A stretch of 64,000 nt of DNA, from positions 1 through 64,000 of the forward strand of contig JAHLJZ010000115.1 in assembly GCA_025602915.1 (NCBI GenBank), given 5' to 3'. Positions 25,593-42,886 of the stretch are shown in pieces. The position numbers and the translations under genes are program-made. Origin of the DNA: Paraphysoderma sedebokerense. Lineage: Eukaryota > Blastocladiomycota > Physodermatomycetes > Physodermatales > Physodermataceae. Under the pieces are notes generated by a model, which worked only from the letters and a program-made list of their open reading frames with translations, had not been told where the DNA came from and did no database searches. Position 1 is the first letter of the stretch; every line of letters starts with the position of its first letter.

Positions 25593-26504
25593 ATGCCTAA
25601 GTTAACTCAACCAAAGAAATCAAGAATTCATGCCCCCGCGGCCCGAATCGTATCTTCCAACTCATCCGGTCTTCCCGACGAGCAGTCGTCCACCCATTCT
25701 TCATCTCTTTTCAACCTACCTGATATCCAGAATTATATATCCTCAATTCCCGTTTCGTCCGTAGATCACACAAATATAGGAGTTCCAGACGATTTATCAA
25801 ATGACTCCCTACCGTTTTTTGTCGATTCGAAAGGTACCGTAGAGAAAGACAGATTTGGGAGAGATAAACCGAGGAATAAGAAATTGAAAAGGCTGGAGAA
25901 ACATAAGGAATTTTTGAAAAGTAGGTTTACATTTCTTTAAAATTATGTAGTGGTAATGATACTCCTTGAATGAAGAGGTCGAGTCAAGAGCAAGTTTCAC
26001 TTAACGGAACAATTCACCTCAAATCCATTCTCGCAGTATACGTAAAGGGGATTTACTGAATTTATGCTGATATACTTCTCTTTGTGATCTTATTATATAG
26101 AACTGTCCGTGCAGAAACCCACTCTGCCCACGCCTCCCAAACCTTTGCTATCTTTAAAAGACGATTTCACCGGCGTTCTCGAATCAATGAATGATCCGAC
26201 TGATGTGGAAAATGTAATCAAGAAAGCAGAATTGGAAGAAAAAGAAGCCAAAAATAAGATGAGGATGGAACGAGTAAGCACAAGAAAAGGACGGAAAAAG
26301 AAAACGTATGTTGATTCCTTCGCATCTATTGATTGATGAAAATGGGTATTTCAACAGTGTTGTAACTAATCGTCAATTGTCATGCTCGGCAATAGTGAAG
26401 TCGAAGCGGCTAGATTTCAGCAGGTTTTGAAGCATCCGACTTTCCTGTCTGACCCATTTGCCGCTATTCAACAGCATCTCTCGAATACTGTCGGAAAGAA
26501 GTGA
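25593..26504 (+). CDS. SLX9: Ribosome biogenesis protein SLX9 (FAM207 family)
   Basis: Three exons: 25593-25920, 26101-26305, 26396-26504. They give 213 residues. Lys-rich and helical, with two family signatures: a basic KKLKRLEKHKEFLKKL block, and the C-terminal RFQQVLKHPTFLSDPFAAIQ motif that ends SLX9/FAM207 proteins. SLX9 works in the nucleolus in 40S subunit maturation and export of pre-40S particles. Another AG near 26356 would give a different frame; the acceptor at 26395, preceded by a GTAACTAAT branch-like sequence, keeps the conserved C-terminus in frame. Length is normal for fungi. It is in the same orientation as the downstream DHX16 gene. Confidence 0.82.
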
Positions 26505-26846
26505 TATAACGGACTCTATTCCACCGTATTTAGCATTAATATATTGTACAGATTTATAAATTAAAATACATGGAATACTATGATTAATGTAAACAAATAA
26601 ATTAGCAAGAATTGGCATCGAAATTAAGACGTGGAGGAATGAACCCGCGAACCAAGTCGAGTAAACAACATCCTCGGCCGAAGACACACTCATTCAGATA
26701 TCATATACCCACTGTCATTACATATCCAACACAGACCTAAGGATCTCAGTCATTATCAATTCGGCTATCCCACTTAGTTTTATTCTGTCATCCATCGACT
26801 TATCCCCGATTTCTATCCATTTCATCCTTCTCGACTGTTTGACGAT
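26505..26846. other. Intergenic, SLX9 to DHX16
   Basis: Short spacer with the SLX9 3' flank and DHX16 leader. No gene is seen. Confidence 0.5.
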
Positions 26847-31177
<4,331 letters not shown>

Positions 31178-31783
31178 GCAGTTGTAGATGTGGTTGTGAT
31201 TGTGGTTGTTTTCATTGTGGTTGTAGAGAGGGAATGGAATGGATAGTGGATACAGTGTACATGCAATCAAAGGGAACTCCTGTGAACCAGCCGTGAACGT
31301 GTGAACAGACGAGTCAAGTGACGCCGATGGGTCGGATTCCCTCTTTGAATCTTTCTGCTGTGGTCACTGTGGACAGGACGCAGGAGTGGAATAGCTTCCA
31401 CCATACATGCAGAATATCACTCTCACTGCAGAATATCACACTAGCATTCTATCTCATTTTCTGCGACAGAAAACGCAAAGAGAAAAACGTTTCCTGCAAT
31501 CGGCCAGTGCGAGTGCAATTCCCTCTCTCGCGGCAATCCACTCTTGTGCAGTATACATCCATAGAGACATAGAGACAGATATAGCTGATGTCGATGCCTT
31601 GAACCCGCACTCTCTGCTGAAATCATACGCTCCAGTCTCAGACTCCCTTTTCCGCCCTCTCCATCCCTCCCTCCCTCGCTCTGACTCACTCCCTCCACTC
31701 ACCAACCTCTCCTCGTGCAACGTCAGCACACTATACCTCTGTACACTTCACACTCTACCCTGTCTGAATCTCGGAATAGTGAA
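31178..31783. other. Intergenic, DHX16 to RNF10
   Basis: Pyrimidine-rich RNF10 leader from about 31610. The RNF10 frame is open upstream to 31715, so the exact start codon is uncertain. No separate gene is seen. Confidence 0.5.
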
Positions 31784-34700
31784 ATGGGAAAGAGAGACAA
31801 AGATAAAATGAGTTTCAGAGGACAAAATAGAAATTATCGAACCGGAAATGCCAGGTCCGCAGAACAACACCATCATCATCCTTCCAACAACCATCATTCC
31901 GCGGCCTCCCAATCACAGCATCTTCATCATCATCATCCACAAAGTAGCAGTAATAATCATCGACATGCAAATTCTAATGCGGGAGGTAAAAGTAACAAAA
32001 GTAGCACTAAACAGTCGTTGAACCACCTCCTGAATTTCAATTTCCCACCGAGGCAACGTCCTTCGGCGAGTGCCCCGAGACGAGGTACTAGACTTAATTC
32101 CAGCGGATCTAGAGAGTTTTTTAACAAGGAAAAATTTGTCAATGCAAAGTATGTCATCTTTTGTGCGGATCCGAAATGAGATGACGGGCGCAGCAAAAAC
32201 GTTTGAAGGACCGCTCAGATACTAATTTTAAATTATATTGCCCATCTCCCTATAACAGTTATAGATTTGTGGTAAAACAGACCGGAGATTACACCATCCA
32301 GCTTTACGATCCAGATGTGACGATTGATTGGGGTGATATTGAACAAGTGGTAATGTCACCTTTCTAACCTACGTCTATAGCTAGCGAATAGCATCCAAGT
32401 ATCTGACAATTTGCCTTCTATCGTTAGCTTCTCACTACTTCTAATCCACCTTCTTGCCCGATATGCCTCTCTTCCACGCCCTTGGCTCCACATATTACCA
32501 AATGCGGACATACATTCTGCTATCCTTGTATCGTTCAATATCTGACGATTGACCCTTACGATCCAGCGTCTCAGAATAACCCCGATCTAGCCGCTAGCTT
32601 GAAGAAACGGAAATGGAGAAAGTGTCCAATTTGCTGGGAGTCTGTCTACGAAAACGATTTGAGGTCGGTGAAAATTATTGCGGCGGATGGTGTTGCAGCA
32701 GCGGACGACAGCGTAATGTCACCTGTACCAAGTGATTTCGAGGATGGATCCAAAGATAAAACTTTGGTGAAACTGAGATTGATGAGTCGTCATGTCGTAA
32801 GTACTACAGGTTTGTCAGCCACTGAATCTGAGTTGCGTCTAACTTGCATCCCTTATTCTCTTTATCAGAGTTCAATTCTTGTGGCTCCTCGATCGGAACC
32901 ATTCTCAGATTTACTGAGTCCGCCACCGCATTACCAAAACCAGGCATTTACATTCGCTAAACTCGTTTTGGCTGCACCACAATACATCACGCAAGAAATC
33001 CTTCAAAAAGACATTGACGCCATTCAACATGAAAGGAAAGAGATTTCAGATCTACTCAGCTCAATCCGCTTGGCTCGTCAATTGGCTCGAGAACCCTCCC
33101 CCTCACCGCCGTCATCCGCTTCCTCCTCTTTATCCTCGAGTAACCCCTGGCATCGTAATCCGATCGTGCCCCCGCCAAAACCACCTTCCCCGACACTTGC
33201 ACCCCTACCCCCAGAATCCGAATCCAGTTCAACGGAACTGTTTTACCTTGAATTAGCTGTCTCAAAATTGCAGTCCAAGTTAGAATCAGTCCTTGAATCC
33301 ATTGCTTCCTCCCCTACGATTGATGTTGATAAGATTGTGAGCGTTAGCAATGAAGTCAAAAAGAAGATGGTGGAAGATGAACTGAAACGAAGAGAGAATG
33401 AGAGGATAGAGATGAACAAGCATGAAGAAGAAAGGAAATTGGCAATCGAAAGAGAATTAAAAAGAGTTCAAAAACAACTGCGGGTATACATCGTTCATTC
33501 TGTCTTGACATAGTGTTTAGGTGACTGACTTGAATTGTAAATTAGGATTCTGAGATGTATGAACCAGCTTTTTCAGACGAAGAGTATTACGATATATCGC
33601 ATGAAGAATCGTATCCTACCGAATCTGAAATGGAAGATGATGAACCGATTTTTGATTATTCACCACCTGGGTCGCCTATGGTCTCTGTGTCCAAGTCGAG
33701 GAAAACCCCCAAAAATGTATCCATTCGCATTTCAAAAGACGATTCATCAAATTCAAGTTCGTCGGCCGCCACCTCGCCGACATTCATCAACCCTTCTAGT
33801 TCATCTTCTTCCTCCAAACACTCTGCAAACGCTACCACCAAATCGACTGCGACAGCCTCAGCGGCCAACGCTAAAACTGAAACATTCTATTTCTATCAAC
33901 ACGCTGCCGGTTTATACATTTACCTGCACCCGCTAGACATCAAGATTCTTAAACACGAGTTCGGTAATTACAATTTATTCCCGGATGAGTTGACGGTTAA
34001 AATTGTGAGTGTACAAGAAACGACGATGGATGAAGATCTAAGAAGGAAATGTAGATATTTAAGTCATCTCCCTAAAGGTTGTGATGTCGGTTTCGTAGAG
34101 GTAGATTTGAATGGCGTTGTCGGTAAAGAAACTTTAGAAGCTTTCAAAGGTATGCATGCGTCTATTTGCCGGTCTCTGCAAAACTGAATATTCGCTGACT
34201 TTAAACTTGTTTCACTTTATTTTTCTTTTTTGTTATTGTGAAATATGTGATGATTAGATGAGTTGTCGACAAGAATACACCGTCGTAAATCAAAATTCCA
34301 ACAAGAAGAGAAGGCTCGCCGATTAGTTGAACGAAAATTAGCATTGCAGCAATCCGAATCTTCACCTCGAATGGTCCCATCTCCCGGCACCGCGCCTTCG
34401 TTTCCCTCTCTTTCCTCATCATTCCCGGGTTCTTCTTCTCTCAGTTTGGACTATTACAACATGGGTAGTGGATTCGGTGACGGGGAAGTTCCAAGTCCGG
34501 TACTTTCGCCTGTTGAGTTTCCCGCATTTCCAGCTCTATCGAATCGGAGCGCCTCTGATCGTGGCCATGATCGTGTAAGAGGCAAAGACAAGGAAAAACA
34601 ACGAGTTCAGTCAACGTCAACAAATGACAAATCGTTACCGATACCCGTCGCGTCTTCGTCTACTTCTCCCTCGTCGAACCCATCATCGAACACCGTATCC

Positions 34701-35159
34701 CCGGTAGACTCACTTCTTGCCTCGTCATCTGCATTGTATCCTACACCTTCTTCTCCACTCAGTTCATCTCTGACAAATCAACAACCCGTCAACACCAATT
34801 CGTCTAACCCGTGGAACTCATCCACTCGAACCAGTTTTGCCAAAATCGTTGGAACAGGGTACAATGGCGTCGGGAGCGGTGGTAGCAGTGGTTCAATGAA
34901 ATGGGAAAAACAAAGCGTTAAAAAATCAGAAGAAAGTAAAAACAAAATCGAAGTTCAATTGGATTGGGGTGCGGGGTTGGGTGGGTTGGTTGTAGAACAA
35001 AGTGAGATTGAGAAAGATCGGAATCTTGAGAAACGGGATGGAGAAAGTGGATTCAAAAATGACGAGACTGAAGAAGGAAAAGTACAAGCAAGCGCAGGGA
35101 AGAAGAAAAAAAAGGGTAAAGTTGTGTTGGTCTCCACCGGCGGTGCAAGACGGTATTAA
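31784..35159 (+). CDS. RNF10: RING finger protein 10 (RNF10/Mag2 family) E3 ligase
   Basis: Six exons: 31784-32148, 32259-32349, 32428-32796, 32869-33483, 33546-34149, 34258-35159. They give 981 residues. Family landmarks in order: NHLLNFNFPPR near residue 85; DYTIQLYDPDVTIDWGDIEQV; the RING CPICLSSTPLAPHITKCGHTFC continuing to KCPICWESV; FYFYQHAAGLYIYLHPLDI; and RYLSHLPKGCDVGFVEVDL. These are the RNF10 landmarks, and yeast Mag2 is the counterpart. RNF10 ubiquitinates 40S proteins uS3 and uS5 on stalled initiating ribosomes. There is a poly-His run near the N-terminus and long Ser-rich linkers. The 78-nt third intron is in frame; I removed it because it has good splice signals and interrupts a conserved block. 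An earlier in-frame ATG exists at 31715. Confidence 0.88.
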
Positions 35160-35782
35160 ATTTACAAGTGTGTCTATCGTTGGCTGTTGTCTGTCGTCTG
35201 TGACGAATTGATGTCGGAACAATGGAGCTACATGTCATTACGTTCTTGATTTTTCTTTCACCCGATTTTTTTGTTCCTGCTTTCCAGTTATTTCTCGCAA
35301 CTCGCACTTCATCGCAAAGCACATTCTCTCTCCATTTTGGAATTTCAGTTTAGTGTGTGTAGTTGAATCTCATATATGCAATTAGGATGTATTATTATGG
35401 TTGACTTCCCTTGGCTTAGAAAGCAAGATCACAGAGAAATTTGTAAATATATCCAATCATCACTACAGACTCTTCAGGTTCTCTTTTCTTCATAGACCTC
35501 ACGCACATTAAGAGATACCTTCCAATGTTTGGAATTATACGTATTTTGATACAGAAATAACAAAAGTACACTCCTAAATGAATATGATCCCTTGATTCTC
35601 GAAACGACTTGCAACAACACGCGTCTCCATCCAGAATAAGCATTCAATCATACATTCACCATCTTCCTCACCAGCACGCACTCTACCCTATCCCATCTTT
35701 AATACTCTCATCTACTCAATCCTTGATTCTCAGTAACCTGTTACCACCGTTTCAGATACTTAGAAAATTATAAAGATAAAAA
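35160..35782. other. Intergenic, RNF10 to calaxin
   Basis: AT-rich, with RNF10 3' flank and calaxin leader. No gene is seen. Confidence 0.5.
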
Positions 35783-37181
35783 ATGGAGAAACAAAATAAG
35801 CAGTCTCCTATTGAAGAGTTACTCAAGATTACGAATTGTAATGTTCGGTCTTACATTTTGAAGTATGACTCGTTATTTTGTAATTAATCTTAACTTTTCT
35901 TTGTTGGTTTTTTATCTTGATTTCAATGGAATTTATTAATCGACTTGGACGAACGGAATGCATAATGATGGTCACAATGGTAACGATGGATACGAATGAT
36001 GGATACGGGATGTGGATTCAACGGGTTCAATAGTTTCAAAACAAGAATTAGAAATACTTACCCGGAATTTCAACTATTTGTCACCTGTAAATGACAAAGT
36101 CGATAAAACCCATTTTAGAGATTTATTATGTGATCATTTTGGGATTGATGATTCGTTGTTAATGGATCGAGGTATGGGGATTTACTCTTTTATTTGGAGT
36201 TAATTTGGAGTTTTCTTTTTTCTGGGGTTGTGTGGGTTTGTGTGTTTGAGGTTGATGATTAAATATTTGTATTCTTTTTCTTGGGGTGCTCATTTGGTGG
36301 GTAGTGTTTAGATGTTTTGATGCGGATGCGGATAATTATATCAGTTATGATGAATTTATGAAAGGGATGTCTGTGTTTTTGAAAGGGAAATTCGAAGAAC
36401 AAATGAAATGTAGGTTTATTTCTTTCTACACCTAATGCATATCGAACAGTTTCGGTGGCGACTTTTGGAATTAACGTTGCTTTTTGGGATTGATTAATGC
36501 GGGGGGATGAATGTGTAGTTTGTTTTCGTGTGTTTGATTTGAATGGGGATCGGTATATCTCGAAGGAAGAAATGTTTCAAATGTTGAAGAATTGTTTGGT
36601 GAAGGTAAGACAAATTCACGACACTAACGAAATATCTAGTCCAGATGGACAGTGTGATACTGATGTTTGTCCGTTTTGGTTTATATTTACATTTTAGGGA
36701 TCAGAAGAGGACGAAGATGGGGTGAAAGATTTGGTGGATTTAGTTTTAAAAAAGTTGGATGAAGATCGTGATGGAAGAGTGAGTGAGCAGGATTATGTTG
36801 CTGCAGTTACAAAAGAGAATTTACTATTGGAAGCGTTTGGTCAATGTCTGCCTATACCAAAGGTGCGTCTTTTGCTCTAATTTTCCTATACGTACGATGA
36901 CCTTATATATTTGCATGCATTCATTGCGTCAATTTTGCACGCTACTTCAGGCGGTACAATCGTACCTCGATCCAGATAAAATTCCGGCACCTATTAATCC
37001 ATCGGCTTCATCGTATTCAAATGCCCTCCAGTCCGCTCAAGTCTCCGCTGCCGTATCAGCTAGAACCGGCTCTCCGATTGATAAAAAGATGATTGGTACA
37101 GGTAAGAAGGAAAGTACAGGAAAGCAGACGGAGGTGATAGGGATGACTGGAAAACGATCAGGAAAGACAGCTGTGGCTTGA
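35783..37181 (+). CDS. EFCAB1: Calaxin (EF-hand, axonemal dynein regulator)
   Basis: Six exons: 35783-35837, 36034-36171, 36305-36409, 36519-36604, 36698-36862, 36951-37181. They give 259 residues. It matches animal calaxin (EFCAB1/CLXN) in detail: [20 protein letters not shown], the [22 protein letters not shown]-hand, a third EF-hand with [13 protein letters not shown], and the closing block [13 protein letters not shown]. The first exon end (GTAATG donor at 35838) was chosen because it yields [10 protein letters not shown], which aligns with the family start. Calaxin is a calcium sensor of the outer dynein arm and its docking complex. A low-complexity C-terminal extension (about 75 residues) is added relative to animals. 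With DNAAF5 this supports motile zoospores. Confidence 0.88.
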
Positions 37182-37613
37182 CCCATAGTCGATAATATTA
37201 TCATGAAAACATGAGAAGTCACCTAGAGAAGAATAAATTATATAATTATGTCTATTTACAACAGATTTGTAGTGCTTCCCGTGTCGCTAATCTAATTAAC
37301 ATTTGTGGTACCGTACAGCAATCCTTAAATCGCGTTTCGGCTAATTTTTTCTTCCCTTTGGTTCATCATGCAAATCCGTTTTAGACCAGGCAAATTCGCA
37401 TCCATGATGTAGTTACATGATATATTTGAGACAGTGTAACACTCTTTCCATCTTTTATTTTGTCATTCCTCCCAATTCTCCATGCACTAGAGCAAAGGTG
37501 ACGTCATATCGGCGCAGCACCCTTCGCCAGACCGTGCCTTTAAAATTCCCCTCGGTTTTCCGTACTGCCGATAGTAGTAACCATACATACAACACTTGTG
37601 AAGAATTTAAAAG
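37182..37613. other. Intergenic, calaxin to CBS-domain gene
   Basis: Contains a perfect CRE-like palindrome about 110 nt before the next start codon. No gene is seen. Confidence 0.5.
37499..37506. promoter_or_regulatory. CRE-like palindrome TGACGTCA
   Basis: Exact ATF/CREB-type site at a typical promoter distance (about 110 nt) from the CBS-domain gene. Use is inferred. Confidence 0.4.
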
Positions 37614-38906
37614 ATGTCTACTCGAGTATCCGGACAACAACAACAAGCCCAACAAGCTCCTGCGAAAGCAGTCACATTCCCTTATCCGATGGATTTCCTT
37701 CGTAATTCGAAGGTGTCGGACATCCTCTCTGCACGAGTCGGTGGGACAACCAAAGAAAAACCACTCTCTATCACGACTGACTCTACCATTCAAGAAGCAC
37801 TTCATTGTCTCGCTACCAACAATGTCTACAGTGTTCTTATTCGTTCGAACGACAAAGAAACAACAAAGTACACTCATTTTTTGACAATCTTTGATTTACT
37901 TGCCGCCACCGCCTTCCAAAAATTCTTTGATCAATCTTCGTCAACTGAAACCGAACAAGGAACGACCCACGAAGCCTTAACTCAACATGCAGAAAAATTT
38001 TTTAACCAAAAAGTATCAATGGTTCTTGGATTAACTTCCGAGTCCTTCAGTCTCATGAAAATCAAATCCAACGAATCCGTCATGAGGTTAATGGACTTGT
38101 TCAAACGCGGTGTCCATCGTGCTTTAGTCGTCGATAATCAAAATAACGAAGAGAACGCAAAAGTTGTTACACAGTTTGACGTCGTTTGTTGGCTTCACAA
38201 GAACAAACATCAATTTGGGGAAGTCATGGAAACTAAAGCCGATGGGGTAATGCAGAGTAGCATGCAGTACAAGACAGATCAAGATCCAAAGTAAGTGGAT
38301 TACCGATTACCCGTTTGATCTTTGAACAGCAAAGTTTGGTAATATTTTAACTGTATATTGTATTATAAATAGCCAACCTATCCATCTGCCTGAATCACGC
38401 TGGTCCGGATCTAGAATGAAGTTTGCTCTCCACATGCAATCCGATTTCAATGCATTATCGGTGAGTTATCACTTACATACATTCAATTCTTTCACATTAC
38501 TCGCTTTATATGGAACTTGTGTAACAACAATGCAAAATAGGGTTTCCGCATGATGTACCTTCATAAAATGTCGAGTCTCGCTATCGTCGATCAGTCCGGT
38601 AAACTTGTAGAAAACTTGTCCGTGTCAGATCTTCGAGGGTTATCACGCGACAAGATTCCTTTGGTACTTAAACCTGTTTTGGATTACATCAAAGAAATTC
38701 GTCAAACAATTCCGAAAGAAAAACAACATCACGGATTGGTAATGATCACGAAGGATGATATGTTGGGTAAAGCGATTGATTTGTGTATGGAGAATAAACT
38801 TCACCGATGTTGGGTCGTCGACGAGGAAGGAAAACCTCTTAGTGTCATTACATTGAGCGATATCATTGGAACTGTTGTTCCAGAACAAATGATTTCTGAG
38901 GAGTAG
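37614..38906 (+). CDS. Four-CBS-domain protein (AMPK-gamma/Sds23-like)
   Basis: Three exons: 37614-38290, 38373-38460, 38541-38906. They give 376 residues. Repeated CBS motifs are visible: VSDILSARVG with STIQEALHCLATNNVYSVLI; SNESVMRLMDLFKRGVHRALVV; a degenerate third with FRMMYLHKMSSLAIVDQSGK; and DMLGKAIDLCMENKLHRCWV with LSVITLSDIIG. Four CBS repeats form two Bateman modules that usually bind adenine nucleotides, as in Snf4/AMPK-gamma and Sds23/Moc1. The Gln-rich N-terminus and overall spacing do not settle which subfamily it belongs to, so I give no symbol. It is a soluble cytosolic or nuclear regulatory protein by inference. A CRE-like site lies just upstream. Confidence 0.75.
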
Positions 38907-39332
38907 TTGTGAATATCCGATGCATCAAGCTTGGCTTCTTTTTGTAAACATTTCAGGACTCGCATTTGTAAAAAATGGAGGAATATATATCTTTGGCGGG
39001 ATTGGCCCACTTTAGCATGAAGTAAAAATTTGTAGATGCTAATGGCATAATAAACATTCAGATACTGTCGTACTAAATTTTTGCCCTCGACGTTGGAAAC
39101 TAGATAATAATCAATGTCGTTTTATTTTATTGTCCTTATTCGCACTTTGTTGTATCCACTAATTAGCTAATTATATATAACAAATCGAAACCGCAAATTC
39201 CCCCACATTAACAATAAGGTTTATTAAATATACAGTCGGAAAAAACAAAATCTTTTGATCGCTTAAAATGTAGTGTGACAGCAGAATGGTTTTTCCTCCT
39301 ACCAAGGCGTGACGACAAAGACGTCAAGTGGT
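38907..39332. other. Convergent intergenic region
   Basis: 3' flanks of the CBS-domain gene and the minus-strand LRO1 gene. No gene is seen. Confidence 0.5.
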
Positions 39333-42300
39333 TTAATCCAAATCCACCCTGCTACTGAGTTCCTCGATGTTGCTGAGGATTCGGTCCCCTACCTCACCGT
39401 CACCATTCTCACCAACCCAACCGCTACCAATCATCAACAAGTCTTCTATCATTTCATGATTTCCAAGAATATCGACATGATCAGCTGTTTCTCGTCCACC
39501 TCGAATATCTCCAGCTATAGGTTTATGGACATATTCCTTCGTTACAATAGGAATGTTTGATGGATTATACCGCGGATGCTTCCATCCGCGCGTACACATA
39601 AATCCCAACGATAGCAGAGGTACAGTTCCGTCGCCTTGCGTAAGAAAGGAGTAACATTTAGGAATGATTCAAACCGAAAATGAATGAGAAAAGTATACCG
39701 TTTGTAATCCTGACACCGTTATATACATTATCGCGCGGCGAGGAAACCGTTGTATCAATTCTTAACCGAGCGTCGAAAGAACGTCGTACACGAGTTGGCT
39801 TCTGATTAGGCGGTACTTCCGTGCGATGACGTAACGGTGGACGCTTGGATTGAGCTAATATTTTCGAGAATGCTGGTTTTAGAGTACTCGTCTCATCGGC
39901 ATCTTCGTCTATGGCGTAGTAATACGACCGTTCCTACATTTCAATTCCAGTATACGGCGTCAGTCAGGTGGAGAGAGTCGTGGGAACGGAATATGTCTGA
40001 ATGACGTACAGTGTCTTTTCCGACGCCGTATAGACATACTATCTTGAACTCACTATCCTTGTCGACAATTGGTAATGTCGATTCCAATGGATTCGTCCAA
40101 AACCTACATACCAATATATGAGCGAAATACGATTTTACTCCGAGAAAGACACCCTGACATGCACAAACCTTGAGTCATCGAATCTCTTCTTTATCTTTTT
40201 GTTTGAATCAAGCATATCTTCCGTTTGAATGCCATAGCTGTACCAGCTTTTTACATTTTTAGCTCCTTGTGGTGATCCATATTCGTACAACACATCAAAG
40301 ACGTTTTCAGTTGTATAATTCTGAGACGGTACATATCCGTCGACCGAATCTGGGTCGTACGACACTGTGACGACGGAACCATGAGAAGGGATTGAGGGCT
40401 CAGAGTATACAGAGTAATTGTGATTGTCGACATTGACGGTGGAGCGTGAAACATTAGAAATTGACGTGGGTGGTGTTGCAGGTGAAAACGGCAAGGTTGC
40501 ACCTGTATCGTCCATAATTGGCGTCGGATGAGGTTGCGGCGGTGATGTGACTGGAGGAGGCGGGTCATCGGGAGCCCATGTGAGGTTACCCCAGATACGT
40601 TCTCCACCCTACCGACGCTTCAGTTAAAACAATGTTGGTGGAAGTACAAGGCAACTAAAATTGACGATACCTTTGGCAACATGCTCGCAACTCCGCCCCA
40701 GGACCAAAATAAATTACTTCTTTGCCGCCTTCCAAAAAAATTCTCAAGAAGGTATGCAGGCACACCACCTAATTGGGCTGTATCACGCATTTCGCCACTC
40801 AATAATGCTGCTACAGTTTTAGGCGTACCCAAAAGCGGACCTACATGATCAAAAGAGATCCGTCATTCTGACATCCAATTACTGACAGTGTCTTTATAAT
40901 TTCACTAACCTGCAATGTTAACGAATGTTGCAAGATGATCGCTCACCCATCGAGAGCCTCCGTTGCCGCCGTTTTCACTTTCAACCCACTTTAAGAAGTA
41001 GAGGAACACGTTCGACCCCATACTGTGGCTCATTATTACAACTGCAAGATCATTTGGTGAGTCCAAAAAAGTTATGATTATCACTAGAAGGAAGGAGTGA
41101 AATGATGGCACCTTTTTTTCCAGTGATTCGTTTGGTCAGTTCAATCCATGTCTTCAATTTTGTAAAATAGTGATCTCGCTTCTCCAAATTTTGATACGAC
41201 AACCTCCAATCGTACGAAGCGAAATGTAGGGTATTGGTGTCATAGCCAATATATGACTAACAGCTAATGTTAGACTCACTATATAATCGCAATGAATATA
41301 CGAGCAACTAACCAAGTTATCAATGATTTTGCTCCATATCCAAAAATTACTGATAAAATAATCAGCCGCCTCCAAACCAAGAGCAGCCCTCAGTTTGATG
41401 CCAGGTGGATCCAATCCATCCGGTCCCAATTTCAAGTGCTCCAGCCAGCAATCTCGGTTTGTTAAGATAGCAAATAGCATGTTCCCAGTGCCCCACATCC
41501 GTCGTCGAAAGTACGATTTAGAGCATTCCCTAGCGGATTGACAGTGAGAACGAGTGACGATCAGAGATTCTAAATGTAGTGTACACACTTTCCCTTGTAA
41601 TGTTCTAGACCTGTGGATATAATCCCAGGAATCAAAACAACAGGATTTTTTGGACCTTCCAAAACGTTTCCATTTGATCGCTTAATTGCGCCTTGAGCAG
41701 GGTCGAACCAAATATCTTCAGTTATACTGCTAATCTGCTGCAAGACGGGACTGAAAAATGAAGTGACGTTTCCAATAAGTTCATTTGTGACTATTCCCTT
41801 CGGAAGTAGCATTGATAAATCGGCGTTTGATAACTGTAACATGGCTGGATGTGGACGAAAAACACTCGTCAAGGGTGGAAACATGAGTAAGTTTGATCAA
41901 GTCTTACCTTGAATATCGCTCAAAGATGATCTGATTTCAGACGGCACAAATTGCCCAATATGGTTTCTTGTCGTATAGGCTATTAATAAACCAATGCTTA
42001 TCCCTACAAAGAAGCGCCTGGTCATAAATCTCCAAAGATGGCAAAGTCGCTTCCGTTTTTTCTCAGGTTTTCGATCATTAACTGATATTTGCCTGCTATG
42101 ACCATTACTTGACGAATCAGAAGGTATTGCTTCTTCTTTCAAATGGAGATTCTGATCAGGGTTCGCTGTATTAGCATCATCGGTCTTAGCGGACAGAGGC
42201 AATTCGTCTCTATTCGAATGCTGTTTTTGATAGGATTCCGATAATTTTGACGATGTCCGCTGTCGCAAACCATTATTTGAGACGGCTACATATTCCGATT

Positions 42301-42424
42301 TTGAATTCTGTCCATCCGCCGACACATCTATCGCTTCGTTATCGTATGAAAGATGCGAATCGGTGGTGTCAATGTCGGATTTAGGTTTCTTTCCATTCTG
42401 ATAAAGATCCTTTGGTTTTCGCAT
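39333..42424 (-). CDS. LRO1: Phospholipid:diacylglycerol acyltransferase (PDAT, Lro1 type)
   Basis: Ten exons, in transcript order 42424-41908, 41844-41589, 41529-41313, 41256-41112, 41041-40910, 40840-40671, 40608-40169, 40103-40010, 39933-39699, 39634-39333. They give 835 residues. N-terminal cytosolic tail of about 130 residues, one membrane anchor (FFVGISIGLLIAYTT), then the lumenal LCAT-fold domain: PVVLIPGIISTGLEH, ECSKSYFRRRMWG, GLEAADYFISNFWIWSKII, ASYDWRL, serine motif SHSMGSNVFLYFLKWVE, MLPKGGERIWGNLTW, the Asp in GDGTVPLLS, and the His in ADHVDILG. Lro1 makes triacylglycerol in the ER by moving a fatty acid from a phospholipid to diacylglycerol. The serine motif starts with Ser where yeast has Gly; plants have Pro, so this site varies. 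A Pro/Ser-rich insert of about 60 residues follows the WAPDDP motif. Confidence 0.92.
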
Positions 42425-42886
42425 CGTTCAACTAGATGCAGAACTGCAAATAATTGATGCAAATATGTAGAAGCAGTATCAATGCTAGATTTAAATGTTC
42501 TGCAATTGTGGTTTGATATTGTGCAAGATGGAGCTTGTTGGATTAAAATTGTTTTGGGCGAACCGAGGAAACCGCCGAGTCAAAACAATTGATCACACTT
42601 CAAAGTCTCAACGAAAATGTCAAGAAGGGGCACAACTATATATCTGAGGAAACTTTATTACGAACTATTCTGCAATTACTACTTTATAATTTAATTGCCG
42701 AACGCATAACAAGTTATTGATATAGGTGTTGCAGTAGATTATATATGGCGGCGATGACGTCTCGATGCCTGCAATCCCGGTTTACCTGAGAGCCTTTGGA
42801 TTTTCTACAATGAAATCAATGTCTGTATTTAATAGCTTCTACAAAAGATCTCAATACTACAGAAATATAGCAAATATTATACATGT
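42425..42886. other. Intergenic, upstream of LRO1
   Basis: LRO1 promoter side and 3' flank of the first mannanase. No gene is seen. Confidence 0.5.

Noticed and set aside
31407-31811. Plus-strand 134-codon frame before RNF10
   Set aside because: Low-complexity Ser/Leu-rich translation of a pyrimidine-rich leader; it ends within the RNF10 first exon in another frame.
33555-33936. Second plus-strand frame inside RNF10 exon 5
   Set aside because: Shadow frame of a Ser-rich coding region.
37455-37877. Minus-strand 140-codon frame over the CBS-domain gene start
   Set aside because: Mirror of the real plus-strand coding region; no family features.
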